Shown: piece after piece, positions 6,286 to 13,401 of the stretch
How positions within the stretch are numbered: the first letter of the stretch is position 1
Layout of the letters: each line of letters opens with the position of its first letter
Source of the DNA: Actinomortierella ambigua
Taxonomy: Eukaryota > Mortierellomycota > Mortierellomycetes > Mortierellales > Mortierellaceae
Direction of reading: 5' to 3'
Assembly: GCA_016098155.1 (NCBI GenBank)
Contig: JAAAJB010000650.1
Coordinates: 5,528 to 18,928, forward strand
DNA length: 13,401 bases
The notes under the pieces: generated by a model
The model's database searches: none
The model's input: the letters and a program-made list of their open reading frames with translations, nothing else
What the model was told of the DNA's origin: nothing
Program-made: the position numbers and the translations under genes

Positions 6286-9200
6286 ATGCTCTCCTGCCAC
6301 GGTGCACCTCATAATTCTGTTTCTTCGCCATATTCGCCCCTCTCAGTGAAGGATGCCACCCCCGATAACACCATTTGCGACAATGATGAACATTCTACTC
6401 CACTAAACCACAGCCCTTCAGCCAAGAGAGGCGCTGCAACAAAGGCCCAGGCTGGCATCTTGTCCGACGCATTGCTCTTGGATACCTCTGACACGATTGA
6501 CATCTCTGACAGTAACTCGATGCCAGCCTTTGCTCCAGCTCCACTGCCATCGACTTTGTCTAGCAGACGGCTCAATAAGAAAGAATTGGCCATTTCCACT
6601 TCGTCGAGCAAATCACTACACTCTTTGGGGACGTTGGGTTCACAGCACGGCAACACTCTAGGCCACCCTTCGACCCAAGCAACCCCTCCACCTCTTCACA
6701 ATCCATTGCATGGGGTAGCGCAACCCCACGACACTCGCTTTGCCGACAGCAACCCCATGATGCTTCAATCTGTGTTTTCTGAGGCTCCATTAGTATGGGA
6801 TGCAGCCATGGGGCTTCCTTCCCCCTCTACTACTGGAATGACCAAATCAGTAACAACCAGTGTACTTTATTCGACTGGGAGTCCCTCACTATCGTTGCTT
6901 CAAGCCAATGATGGTTCTTGCGTCGGTGAAAGGCATCAAACTCGTTCGACACCTCCATCGACACACTCAAATGGACAAGCAACCCAACGGCGGGCAAGTT
7001 TGGCAGACAATAGTATCCGAAGGAGCTGGACAACAAGGACTCTTGGTGGCATTGACGACAATCCTCTCCCGACTCCGACCGAACAAGATTTTGTGTTCAT
7101 GGACCCATCGTCTCTCAGAGCTGCCATGTCTACTGCCAGCACCCAGCAGGAGTTGACGGCCATGATGGCAGCTGCTTCTTTGCCGACGCCTATTTCGGCC
7201 ATTTCCCTCTCTCGTTCACTAGCTCCCGGTGTTGATGGCACCAACGGTGGTCTTCTCATGCCAACCATCGCTCAAAACGTCTCCATTCCCAGCACGGGTG
7301 TTCAGCCAGCTATCAACCCAATTGACCTTGGCCGGTCGGCATCGTCTTCCCTTCCAGCAGATCTTTCTCGACACGCCACTTTTTCACTTCCTTTCTACGA
7401 TGGTAAACGCGCGTCTGCGCCTTTACAGGCGTCCTTAAATCAGCTGTCTTTACCCAATGGATTGCAGTGTCAGTCGTCTATGAAGACACAGCAACCGTCA
7501 GCACGTCGCGGGTCAAAGACAGGACGATCGGGTACATCTAAAATAACTACGCAAGGGACAGGGTATGTTCCCATGTCAGCACAAGCTCTAGCAATACCCG
7601 GTGCACCATGGCCCCATGCTGGCGGGATTTCCATTCCTCAAGCTCCTCCATTCCCTTCGCCCATCAGCCCGGATCAGATGCACTCGGGGGCCAACTCTGG
7701 GGCACATGCATTGCAGCGTCAGCAAACAATCGGGTCTACTACCAGTGATCTCCTGGGCTTCCATGTCCCCCAAAAGCAAAATCAATACAAACCATACCAC
7801 GGCCCGGCACCGTGCGGCAACCCCGACCCTCTGTACGAATATCTTGCCTCACCCACAATCGTCCCAGGCTTGGAGATTATTGGCCACGACTACTACGGCA
7901 ACTATGTGCAGGTGCTCCCCATCTGTCCCGACACCTCGTGCAGCATGAACCAAGACCCAATTTACCTGAATTTGCTGCAGGCGATCTATGCACACACTAT
8001 CCCATTCCTGGATCTGCCACCGTGCTCAGAAGAGGAGAGTAGGATTCTGCTCAGTGGCTTGTCGCCATCGGCCATCCACCCACAGTCAGTTCAACCCCCT
8101 TTCTTGCACCTACTGCCGCCCAAGCTGCCGGCCCGAGGTGGGGCCAATGACCCTACGCGTGGATGGAGCGGATACTATCAAACAACTCTTGGTGGCCAAA
8201 CAACTGCATTACTGAATGAGAATGATGGTGTCAGCAACATGCAGCAAGCGACAACGCTGACTTCTCTCGCAGCACTTTTAGGCCCTTCTTCATCCTCATC
8301 AGCGTCATCAGTATCAGCGTCAGCAGCAACAGGAACAGCAACAGCAGCAGCAGCATCGTCGTCGCCTGTGACAGGACCAGGTCTGAATAGACGTGCATCG
8401 CTCCCAGCATTTCCACCATCATCATCGCAGATGGGCAACAATACGGCAGCAGCAGCGCTCTTGCCGCCTACAAACGGGCGACGGTCCAGTACAGGATCGT
8501 TCCCACCACCACCGTCAACATTGAATAACAACAATAGCGCCAATCCAAACACCAACCCCAACAACCCGGCACGCAAGAAGAAGAACATGCCGCGCACGCA
8601 CCCATACAAGTCGACGAGTACGCACCGCGACGACAACTCCATGGTGATGGATACTATCATGGCTCTGAGCAGCTCCAAATCGTGTGGCGCCAGCGTCACA
8701 GGTGGTCTGGCCTCCTTGTTGGGTGAGAGCCGCGACGTGCCTGATCCGAAGCGGAAGGTGGTCGAAAAGATGGTGCACATGGACGAGACCGAGTATGCAA
8801 ATCATTATCTAAAACACCAACGAGCCATGCGCAAGTCTGCTTCCACAACCGCCGTCAGTTTGGTCCAGACCATGGCCACGGCTGCCCACCCAATGATGAC
8901 CGCCAAGCCGTCGTCGTTGTCGTCGTCTTTGGCATCTTCGTCCTCTCGTCCGAGTAGCAGCGGTCTGCAAAAACAACATGGTACTCTTGGGTCCAGACGA
9001 TCTCCACTAGGCCAAGAAAAGTCTAATCACCAGCAGCACCAACAGCACCAAGACTTCAGTGCCAACACGGCGATAGCATCATCCCAGCATGCCAATGTGG
9101 CTGCCATGGATGCCAGTGATTTTATTCGCGCCATGACTCGATCGCAGTATCTCCATCCAAGCGCCACCAATCCCGCCACCACTACCACAGGCATGCCAAC

Positions 9201-10296
9201 GCCACCCATCCTATCAGCAACCCCACAAAGCGACCCGGGCTGGACATCGACAGCAGAGTTGGCTGAACTGGAAAAGATGATGATGTCGATGGATAGTGCT
9301 TCCATGGCAGCATTCCAAGCAGCCGCCTCCGTCATCTCCTGGCCAAAATGGGTCGATTTCAAGCAGCTCGAGCAAGACATGTGCGAGTCTCACACCGATT
9401 CAAGCAACCACGCCACAGACAGGTCGTCCAGCATCGATCACAATAGTGGCACTGACAACAACAACCATCACCAAGAGGCCCCAAAGCTGCTATTGAGCTC
9501 CAGTACGGACCTGGACATGTTGGACGACCCCCTGGTCGCTGAAGACACCGTGGCCATGACCTCACTTAGTCTTTCCGACAAGACATCAACATCACCCACC
9601 TCTGCATCCTCTTCCTCCGCTCCTTCTTCTTCTTCCCAACATCACGAGACACGGCGACCGAAGCAGGAGCCACACCCTACTCCTGATGACATGGACTGTG
9701 ACCCTTTTGTCCACATCCAGACAAACTCCAGCACTAGCGGTGCTCACGAATTGCCACCATTGCCCACGCAAGTATGCGACCCCCAGCCTCCGCAAAGTCC
9801 TTCTCGCTCTTTGATAGCCCCACCACCAGCACCAGCAGCACTATCAGCACCAGCACCAGCACCAGCACCAGCACCACAAACACCACAAGCACCACAACAA
9901 CAGCAACAACAACATCAACAACAACAGCAGCAACAACAACAACGGGCTGTCGACTCGATGGAAGGGCTCGCCCAGCCCTACAACTCCACAATCCTAACCG
10001 TTCTCCCCTTTGCGCCCGAGCACTCGCGCCCAATCTTTCCCACACGGGGCGCGCGCCGGACAGGGTGGTACCGGTCCAAGGCCGTAGCGTCGCGCGGGCT
10101 GTCGGCGATCACGGGCGTCGACTACACGACAACCTGCTGGTACAATGTCGAGCAGCTCGAACAGATCATCAAGGAGTCCATCGCCGCATCCCCAATCACC
10201 GAGATCAACCCCCTCGATAGTCGCACGCTCGAGGCCCTCACGGACCCGCGCGCGTCGTCATCCACTGCTGCTGACAACAAATCCAAGCCGGTGTAA
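6286..10296 (+). CDS. Large low-complexity protein, 1336 aa, function unknown
   Basis: One uninterrupted 4-kb ORF, which chance cannot explain. ATG 6286 lies just after a 5'-UTR intron, and AATAAA follows at 10321. I do not recognise a family. Most of the protein is Ser/Thr/Ala/Pro-rich and probably disordered. Ordered-looking blocks are: Y501 to about L620, with Cys residues, including CPDTSC, and aromatic residues; about 763-860, starting with basic RKKK, a possible nuclear localisation signal; about 945-1032, with a Met/Ala-rich helical stretch ending SWPKWVDFKQLEQDM; and 1232-1336, including TGWYRSKAVASRG and CWYNVEQLEQIIKESI. Residues 1179-1219 are Pro-Ala repeats followed by poly-Gln with one His. 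Four RRxS motifs (S238, S410, S705, S735) match the PKA consensus. There is no signal peptide or membrane helix. This composition is typical of fungal regulators of transcription, RNA or signalling, but no function is assigned. Confidence 0.9.
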   Translation: MLSCHGAPHNSVSSPYSPLSVKDATPDNTICDNDEHSTPLNHSPSAKRGAATKAQAGILSDALLLDTSDTIDISDSNSMPAFAPAPLPSTLSSRRLNKKELAISTSSSKSLHSLGTLGSQHGNTLGHPSTQATPPPLHNPLHGVAQPHDTRFADSNPMMLQSVFSEAPLVWDAAMGLPSPSTTGMTKSVTTSVLYSTGSPSLSLLQANDGSCVGERHQTRSTPPSTHSNGQATQRRASLADNSIRRSWTTRTLGGIDDNPLPTPTEQDFVFMDPSSLRAAMSTASTQQELTAMMAAASLPTPISAISLSRSLAPGVDGTNGGLLMPTIAQNVSIPSTGVQPAINPIDLGRSASSSLPADLSRHATFSLPFYDGKRASAPLQASLNQLSLPNGLQCQSSMKTQQPSARRGSKTGRSGTSKITTQGTGYVPMSAQALAIPGAPWPHAGGISIPQAPPFPSPISPDQMHSGANSGAHALQRQQTIGSTTSDLLGFHVPQKQNQYKPYHGPAPCGNPDPLYEYLASPTIVPGLEIIGHDYYGNYVQVLPICPDTSCSMNQDPIYLNLLQAIYAHTIPFLDLPPCSEEESRILLSGLSPSAIHPQSVQPPFLHLLPPKLPARGGANDPTRGWSGYYQTTLGGQTTALLNENDGVSNMQQATTLTSLAALLGPSSSSSASSVSASAATGTATAAAASSSPVTGPGLNRRASLPAFPPSSSQMGNNTAAAALLPPTNGRRSSTGSFPPPPSTLNNNNSANPNTNPNNPARKKKNMPRTHPYKSTSTHRDDNSMVMDTIMALSSSKSCGASVTGGLASLLGESRDVPDPKRKVVEKMVHMDETEYANHYLKHQRAMRKSASTTAVSLVQTMATAAHPMMTAKPSSLSSSLASSSSRPSSSGLQKQHGTLGSRRSPLGQEKSNHQQHQQHQDFSANTAIASSQHANVAAMDASDFIRAMTRSQYLHPSATNPATTTTGMPTPPILSATPQSDPGWTSTAELAELEKMMMSMDSASMAAFQAAASVISWPKWVDFKQLEQDMCESHTDSSNHATDRSSSIDHNSGTDNNNHHQEAPKLLLSSSTDLDMLDDPLVAEDTVAMTSLSLSDKTSTSPTSASSSSAPSSSSQHHETRRPKQEPHPTPDDMDCDPFVHIQTNSSTSGAHELPPLPTQVCDPQPPQSPSRSLIAPPPAPAALSAPAPAPAPAPQTPQAPQQQQQQHQQQQQQQQQRAVDSMEGLAQPYNSTILTVLPFAPEHSRPIFPTRGARRTGWYRSKAVASRGLSAITGVDYTTTCWYNVEQLEQIIKESIAASPITEINPLDSRTLEALTDPRASSSTAADNKSKPV
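9819..9942 (+). repeat. CCAGCA/CAACAG repeat coding Pro-Ala then poly-Gln
   Basis: Imperfect CCAGCA hexamers (Pro-Ala) run into mixed CAA/CAG codons that give six Gln, one His and nine Gln. The mixture of CAA and CAG interrupts the repeat and should slow slippage. It lies inside the large ORF at residues 1179-1219, just before the C-terminal block, and probably acts as a flexible linker. Confidence 0.9.
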
Positions 10297-10320
10297 AAAA
10301 AAAAAAAAAGTGTAAATTAG

Positions 10321-10326
10321 AATAAA
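10321..10326 (+). terminator. AATAAA polyadenylation signal of the large ORF
   Basis: A perfect AATAAA lies 24 bases after the TAA stop, inside an A-rich tail region (14 consecutive A at the stop, then AAAAAATAAAAAA further on). Its position is right for the 3' end of the large gene. Confidence 0.65.
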
Positions 10327-10526
10327 AGAACAAAACACATAAAAAATAAAAAACGAGAAAAAGTGTAGCCACTTAACAATCCACTCCCGTCACACACACA
10401 GGATCCTACAGCACTTTCCCATTATGATTTCCAGCCCAAAAGTAAAAAATTCTCAAGAGTGTGGTGTTTTTGCAGGGGAGCCATTGTTGAGTCAGTATTC
10501 CTCAATGCAATATTCTCATCGCTAGG

Positions 10527-10532
10527 TTTATT
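10527..10532 (-). terminator. AATAAA polyadenylation signal of RPS19
   Basis: On the minus strand AATAAA lies 23 bases after the TAA stop of the eS19 gene. The two convergent genes thus have separate 3' signals about 200 bases apart. Confidence 0.65.
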
Positions 10533-10555
10533 ATTGGAAAAACGCCAACGACATT

Positions 10556-11783
10556 TTAATCGCGCTTGGCAGCGGCAACGGAAGCGGCGATGCGGTCCAA
10601 GTCACGCTGGCCATCAACGGTGACCTTGCGACCACTATTGTTTTGTTGAAAAAGATAAAGTGAAAAACTTGATCAGTTCATCTGATCTGATATCATTCCT
10701 GCTTTTTTTTTGGTTCCTAACTAGTGACAAATGACTTACCCGTTCTCGTCAGCCTCCAAGACGTTGATCTTCTCCAGGGCCTGGAGAACCTTGCGGGCAA
10801 TGGAGCCGGAGGAGCGGACGTGGTGGGAGGGGCGGTTACCGCGGTTAACGGTGGAGCCGTGGAGCTTCTTCAGAGCACCGACACCGACACCGTTGCGGAG
10901 GTAGATGTGGCGGGCAACGGAGGCTAATAAGAAACGAGCAAAGAATGTGGATGGGTGAGTTCACAAATCTTCGTTCCTGGTGAAAAGGGAGGGGAGAGAA
11001 GGGAGGGAGGGGGTAAGGCCACATGAGACGTCCTTTTCGCAGGAAGGGAAAGATAGGGATTGTTGTTGATGTCCGGTGTAGCCGTCCATGATAGCCTTTT
11101 TTTTTTCTATCGGAGCAATAGGCGGTTTGTTGTGCCCTGCCGAGCACAAACTGAATCCCTGTCCTGTCCATGATCAGCCGCTATGCTCCTTGGACTCGAG
11201 CAAGCACTTCATAGTTGTTTCCCTCAACGTCGGTCATGAATTGATGGTATCTTTGCGCGTCGCCATTGCTCGAGAGAGAAGAGGGTTGTTGGAAGCCTCA
11301 AAGGTTCCAAGGTGAAGAGCAATCGAGCATGGCCATATCCCGTTGTCACGAACTGGGTTTTTGGCTTGCACGACCAAGTCGCAAAACCAAAACACAGTAA
11401 GCCAACAACGAAAGTTCCACCCCCAATAACAACGCCTTGTTGATTGTTGAAAAAAGGGGGGGAGGGAAGAGAGGGAGAGCTCGACGATAGGTTCGACCAA
11501 GGGCAGCAACACCCTGGAGTCATAGCGACGAGATGAACTGTGCGATCACTCTCCCTTCCCGTCTCTCCTTGAAACTGATGCTGAATCTCGACGGTGATGA
11601 AGCCCTCCTTTCTCTATTCCTCCCTGAACGACAGACGCCTCTCTTCATCCTAAAGTGCAATCACTTGAGGACTGGGCAAGAGGTTTGATGGAATCCAGGA
11701 TGGAAAAAACGGTCGTGTGTGTGTGATGTATGGATGACGATGCCTTCCTCCCGAGTTGCTATTGTTGATTCATACCAGCGCGG

Positions 11784-11821
<38 letters not shown>

Positions 11822-12245
11822 GGCGGTGCCGGTCTTGACGATGTCAACCCACTTGGGGATCTCAAGCTTGCCGGAGCTAAGTAATGCGATGTCCCCCAGA
11901 AATGATCAAAAAAGAGTGAGAGGATCCTGATTAGATTTGTGCTCATCGATGTCAGTACGACCAGCATAACGGCATGAATCTCCCAGGATGGTGAATCAGC
12001 GATTTGCCATGCACATTGAAAATGCAAATCCCCGAGTCGAATTTTGACCAAGATTTCTGCATGACCAAAGTGATGAGATGTTGCTGATTGCTGGATCCTG
12101 GTGATTTCCGATGATGCTTTTTTTCTTTTCTGAAGCTCCTGACGCTTGCTGCCGACACTCACCGCTTGAGGTAGGCAGCGTAGGCACGGTTGAAGTCGTG
12201 GGGGTTGACGTCCTTGACGGTAACGGAATACAACTCAGTGGCCAT
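10556..12245 (-). CDS. RPS19: 40S ribosomal protein eS19 (RPS19), 4 exons, 148 aa
   Basis: Spliced as complement(join(10556..10634, 10740..10923, 11776..11876, 12163..12245)). The product starts [13 protein letters not shown] and ends AAAKRD. It carries eS19 hallmarks: [31 protein letters not shown], then [31 protein letters not shown], and the tail [17 protein letters not shown]. Length matches the family (about 145). eS19 is a core protein of the small subunit head, needed for late 18S rRNA processing and 40S maturation. All introns are GT-AG: intron 1 is 286 nt (GTGAGT), intron 2 is 852 nt (GTATGA) and intron 3 is 105 nt (GTAAGT), in phases 2, 1 and 2. Codon use is strongly biased to C/G-ending codons (CGC, AAG, GTC, GCC), as in highly expressed fungal genes. 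The gene is convergent with the large ORF and has its own promoter with two CACGTG boxes. Confidence 0.97.
10987..11013 (+). repeat. G-quadruplex-type G-run cluster (first)
   Basis: Five G-runs of three to five bases are separated by loops of one to six bases, fitting the G3+N1-7 quadruplex pattern on the plus strand. In the RPS19 pre-mRNA the tract reads as a long pyrimidine run 60-90 bases before the intron 2 acceptor. Confidence 0.7.
11456..11475 (+). repeat. G-run cluster (second) in RPS19 intron 2
   Basis: A run of seven G followed by two GGG runs with short A/G loops. It can form four G-tracts only if the seven-G run is split, so it is a weaker quadruplex candidate than the cluster at 10987. 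Confidence 0.5.
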
Positions 12246-12365
12246 CTTTGAATGAGCGAGAAAGAGGAGGAATCACCTTTATCAGTGGATGGATTGATAT
12301 AATCGGATTCACCACGTGACCCGATTATAAAAAATTTGAAATGATCACGTGTTCATTTCGAATTC
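12246..12365 (-). promoter_or_regulatory. RPS19 promoter with paired CACGTG boxes
   Basis: Upstream of the eS19 ATG lie a CT-rich leader (12250-12275), a TTATAT stretch (12297-12302 on the minus strand) suitable as a TATA element, and two CACGTG palindromes at 12313-12318 and 12346-12351, 33 bases apart. The first sits in the loop of a perfect 9-base inverted repeat (arms 12298-12306 and 12321-12329). Both read RTCACGTG in one orientation (the first leftward is not exact in its flank on the other side), which is the Cbf1-type bHLH site known at ribosomal protein genes of some yeasts. A plus-strand TATAAAAAA (12326-12334) could drive rightward transcription. Factor identity is inference. Confidence 0.6.
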
Positions 12366-12503
12366 ACTGATTGCCAGATCGAGGGTCGGTTCAATGAGAG
12401 CGCGTTTTGGCTCAAGGGAAATAAACGGCACACCAGCTGGATAGATAGATGGAATTAAAATAGGCCTTCGCAACCGCAACTCGATGGGACCAAATCGCTA
12501 TTA

Positions 12504-13082
12504 ATGGAGCAGCACCCGCACAGCGTTCCAGGGTTTCGGTCAAACAAAAAGAAAAGAAAAGAAAAGAAAAGAGGACAAGGGGTCACGAGGGCCGAAAGAA
12601 TACAGGTTGCCCGTTTCTCACATCCCCAGCATCCCAACCAAAGCTCCATCAAGCAAACCTCTCTTTCACCAACCATAACCTCAACACTCGCAAGTGTTAC
12701 CACTGGCCTTCTTGAATTTCACAATGAACAAGAATATGCTGCCTCTTCTCCAGCTCCCACTCCTACCTCCGCGATGCAAGCCTCTCATCCCTATACTGAG
12801 ATCAAGTTAATCCAGGAGCAACCCTGCATCAAGCATCGCAAGGAAGCACTGCCTTTAAACGCCAATATGCTGCTGCAGTCGCCGCCGGTACCAACAATAC
12901 TATATATTCCTGCCTTCGCTTCTCTGAAAGAGAAGAAAAAGCACGCATCTTCCTACCAGCATTCATTCCAATTTCTTACCATGTATTTTATACCATTAAG
13001 CTACTCCCTTTCTCTCTCTGTCCTGCTGGCTGGCTTTCATGCCAATGACGAATATCATGTAATATCATATAACGACCACTAG
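12504..13082 (+). other. Weak 192-codon ORF, coding status unclear
   Basis: An open frame from MEQHPHSVPG to ...VISYNDH. Its N-terminal part is partly encoded by the AAAAG repeat (KKRKEKKRG), and near the end is a hydrophobic stretch (LTMYFIPLSYSLSLSVLLAG) translated from a CTCTCTCT-rich tract. No domain is recognised. Three short ATG-initiated ORFs (12393, 12453, 12483) would precede it in a transcript starting at the rightward TATA. The middle part (about codons 75-150) looks more protein-like than the ends, so a spliced gene using only part of it is conceivable. Confidence 0.2.
12547..12571. repeat. (AAAAG)5 microsatellite
   Basis: Five perfect AAAAG copies in a purine-only stretch, about 300 bases upstream of the RPS19 start codon on the other side of its promoter. 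It is a simple-sequence repeat. Confidence 0.9.
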
Positions 13083-13134
13083 CACGCGATAGCATTAAAA
13101 TTGCCATACTGTCATACTCCACCAAGGACGGTTT

Positions 13135-13185
13135 GATCGCGAAGCGGGTCGCAATGCCTCGGTATGCTGCAGCTCTACCCTCTAG
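13135..13185 (-). other. tRNA-like A-box/B-box segment (possible tRNA-derived SINE)
   Basis: Read on the minus strand, CTAGAGGGTAGAGC (13185-13172) resembles a Pol III A-box/D-arm (compare CTCAGTGGTAGAGC). GCTTCGCGATC (13145-13135) resembles a degenerate B-box about 26 bases later. No full cloverleaf can be folded, so it is not called a tRNA. It may be a decayed tRNA or SINE, or chance. Confidence 0.25.
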
Positions 13186-13360
13186 AAAGACAGGGCACAA
13201 CCAATAACATGGTCATACCAGCAGACGTGTTTTTACTCTGTTATGAATGGCACTGTGTGTGCCATTTTTTTATTCTGAAATTATTGGTACATGATTAGTG
13301 AAATGGATGCAATGCAAAGAGGGTATCTTTTTGATATGATATGGGCCGAGAATGCTCAGA

Positions 13361-13401
13361 AGAGTGGCTCTTGTGGTAGAGCGGGCTAGGCTTGCAATTA
13401 C
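13361..13401 (+). other. tRNA/SINE-like 5' part cut by the window edge
   Basis: TGGCTCTTGTGGTAGAGC (13365-13382) fits an A-box and folds as a D-arm (GCTC, eight-base loop, GAGC). The next bases run off the window, so neither anticodon arm nor B-box can be judged. The bases after the D-arm do not give a good anticodon stem, which favours a tRNA-derived SINE or a relic over a functional tRNA. Confidence 0.3.

Larger units (their letters stand above)
10924..11775 (-). other. RPS19 intron 2 (852 nt)
   Basis: Over half of the primary transcript of this small gene is this one intron. It contains two C-rich sense-strand tracts (G-rich on +), a short TG repeat at about 11715-11724, and a 99-codon sense-strand ORF with a hydrophobic stretch. 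I looked for a C/D snoRNA on the sense strand (RTGATGA with CTGA at suitable spacing) and for a clear H/ACA pair, and found neither convincingly. Confidence 0.85.

Noticed and set aside
8178..8780. 200-codon minus-strand ORF, rich in Ala/Asp/Val/Leu
   Set aside because: It is the antisense shadow of the Ser/Ala/Asn-rich part of the large ORF, whose coding frame is far longer.
9734..10045. Minus-strand ORF resembling a Val/Leu transmembrane protein
   Set aside because: The hydrophobic run is the antisense reading of the CAG/CAA/CCA repeat and has no independent support.
11490..11498. GGTTCGACC, similar to a Pol III B-box
   Set aside because: No A-box or D-arm is found 30-60 bases upstream and no cloverleaf forms. 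It is an isolated match.
11590..11630. C/D snoRNA-like boxes (GTGATGA and CTGA) in RPS19 intron 2
   Set aside because: They lie on the strand opposite to the host gene and only about 25 bases apart, too close for a C/D snoRNA.

Overview
The window is eukaryotic nuclear DNA, almost certainly from a filamentous fungus. GT-AG introns are short to medium in size, core promoters are CT-rich or TATA-type, AATAAA-type 3' signals are present, and genes are densely packed. Predicted proteins carry long Ser/Thr/Ala/Gln-rich tracts. The style (intron-rich ribosomal protein gene, near-balanced base composition, many microsatellites, very large low-complexity proteins) fits an early-diverging lineage such as Mortierellomycota/Mucoromycota. 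That placement is inference, not read from a marker. No bacterial operon, CRISPR array, viral gene or complete transposon is visible.

Layout, left to right. Positions 1-1540 hold microsatellites and no gene I can defend. At 1561-1920 there is a compact small-gene candidate on the + strand (TATA, 67-codon ORF, AATAAA). Positions 1921-2600 show nothing supported. At 2604-3096 a second small-gene candidate lies on the - strand (TATTTAAA, 83-codon ORF starting MFCCF). It is divergent from the next gene. At 3463-4674 (+) is an LSM12 orthologue in three exons (Sm-like domain, then anticodon-binding AD domain). Positions 4675-5640 are intergenic, with a T10A17 tract and a GACA repeat. Positions 5640-6285 are the pyrimidine-rich promoter/leader of the next gene, including an 88-nt 5'-UTR intron. 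At 6286-10296 (+) is one continuous 1336-codon ORF for an unrecognised, largely disordered protein with a Pro-Ala/poly-Gln tract and four RRxS motifs. At 10556-12245 (-) is the ribosomal protein eS19 (RPS19) gene in four exons, convergent with the large ORF. Upstream of it, at 12246-12365, is a promoter with two CACGTG boxes, one of them centred in an inverted repeat. Positions 12366-13401 hold an AAAAG repeat, a weak 192-codon ORF and two Pol III A-box-like segments close to the right edge.

The two clear orthologues belong to translation and RNA metabolism: eS19 is a core 40S protein, and LSM12 is an ataxin-2/Pbp1-associated Sm-like factor. There is no operon-type logic, and the neighbours are probably independent transcription units. 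The most informative unknowns are the large orphan protein, the two small genes with their own promoter and 3' signals, and the structured RPS19 promoter. I did not find a convincing new multi-gene system.
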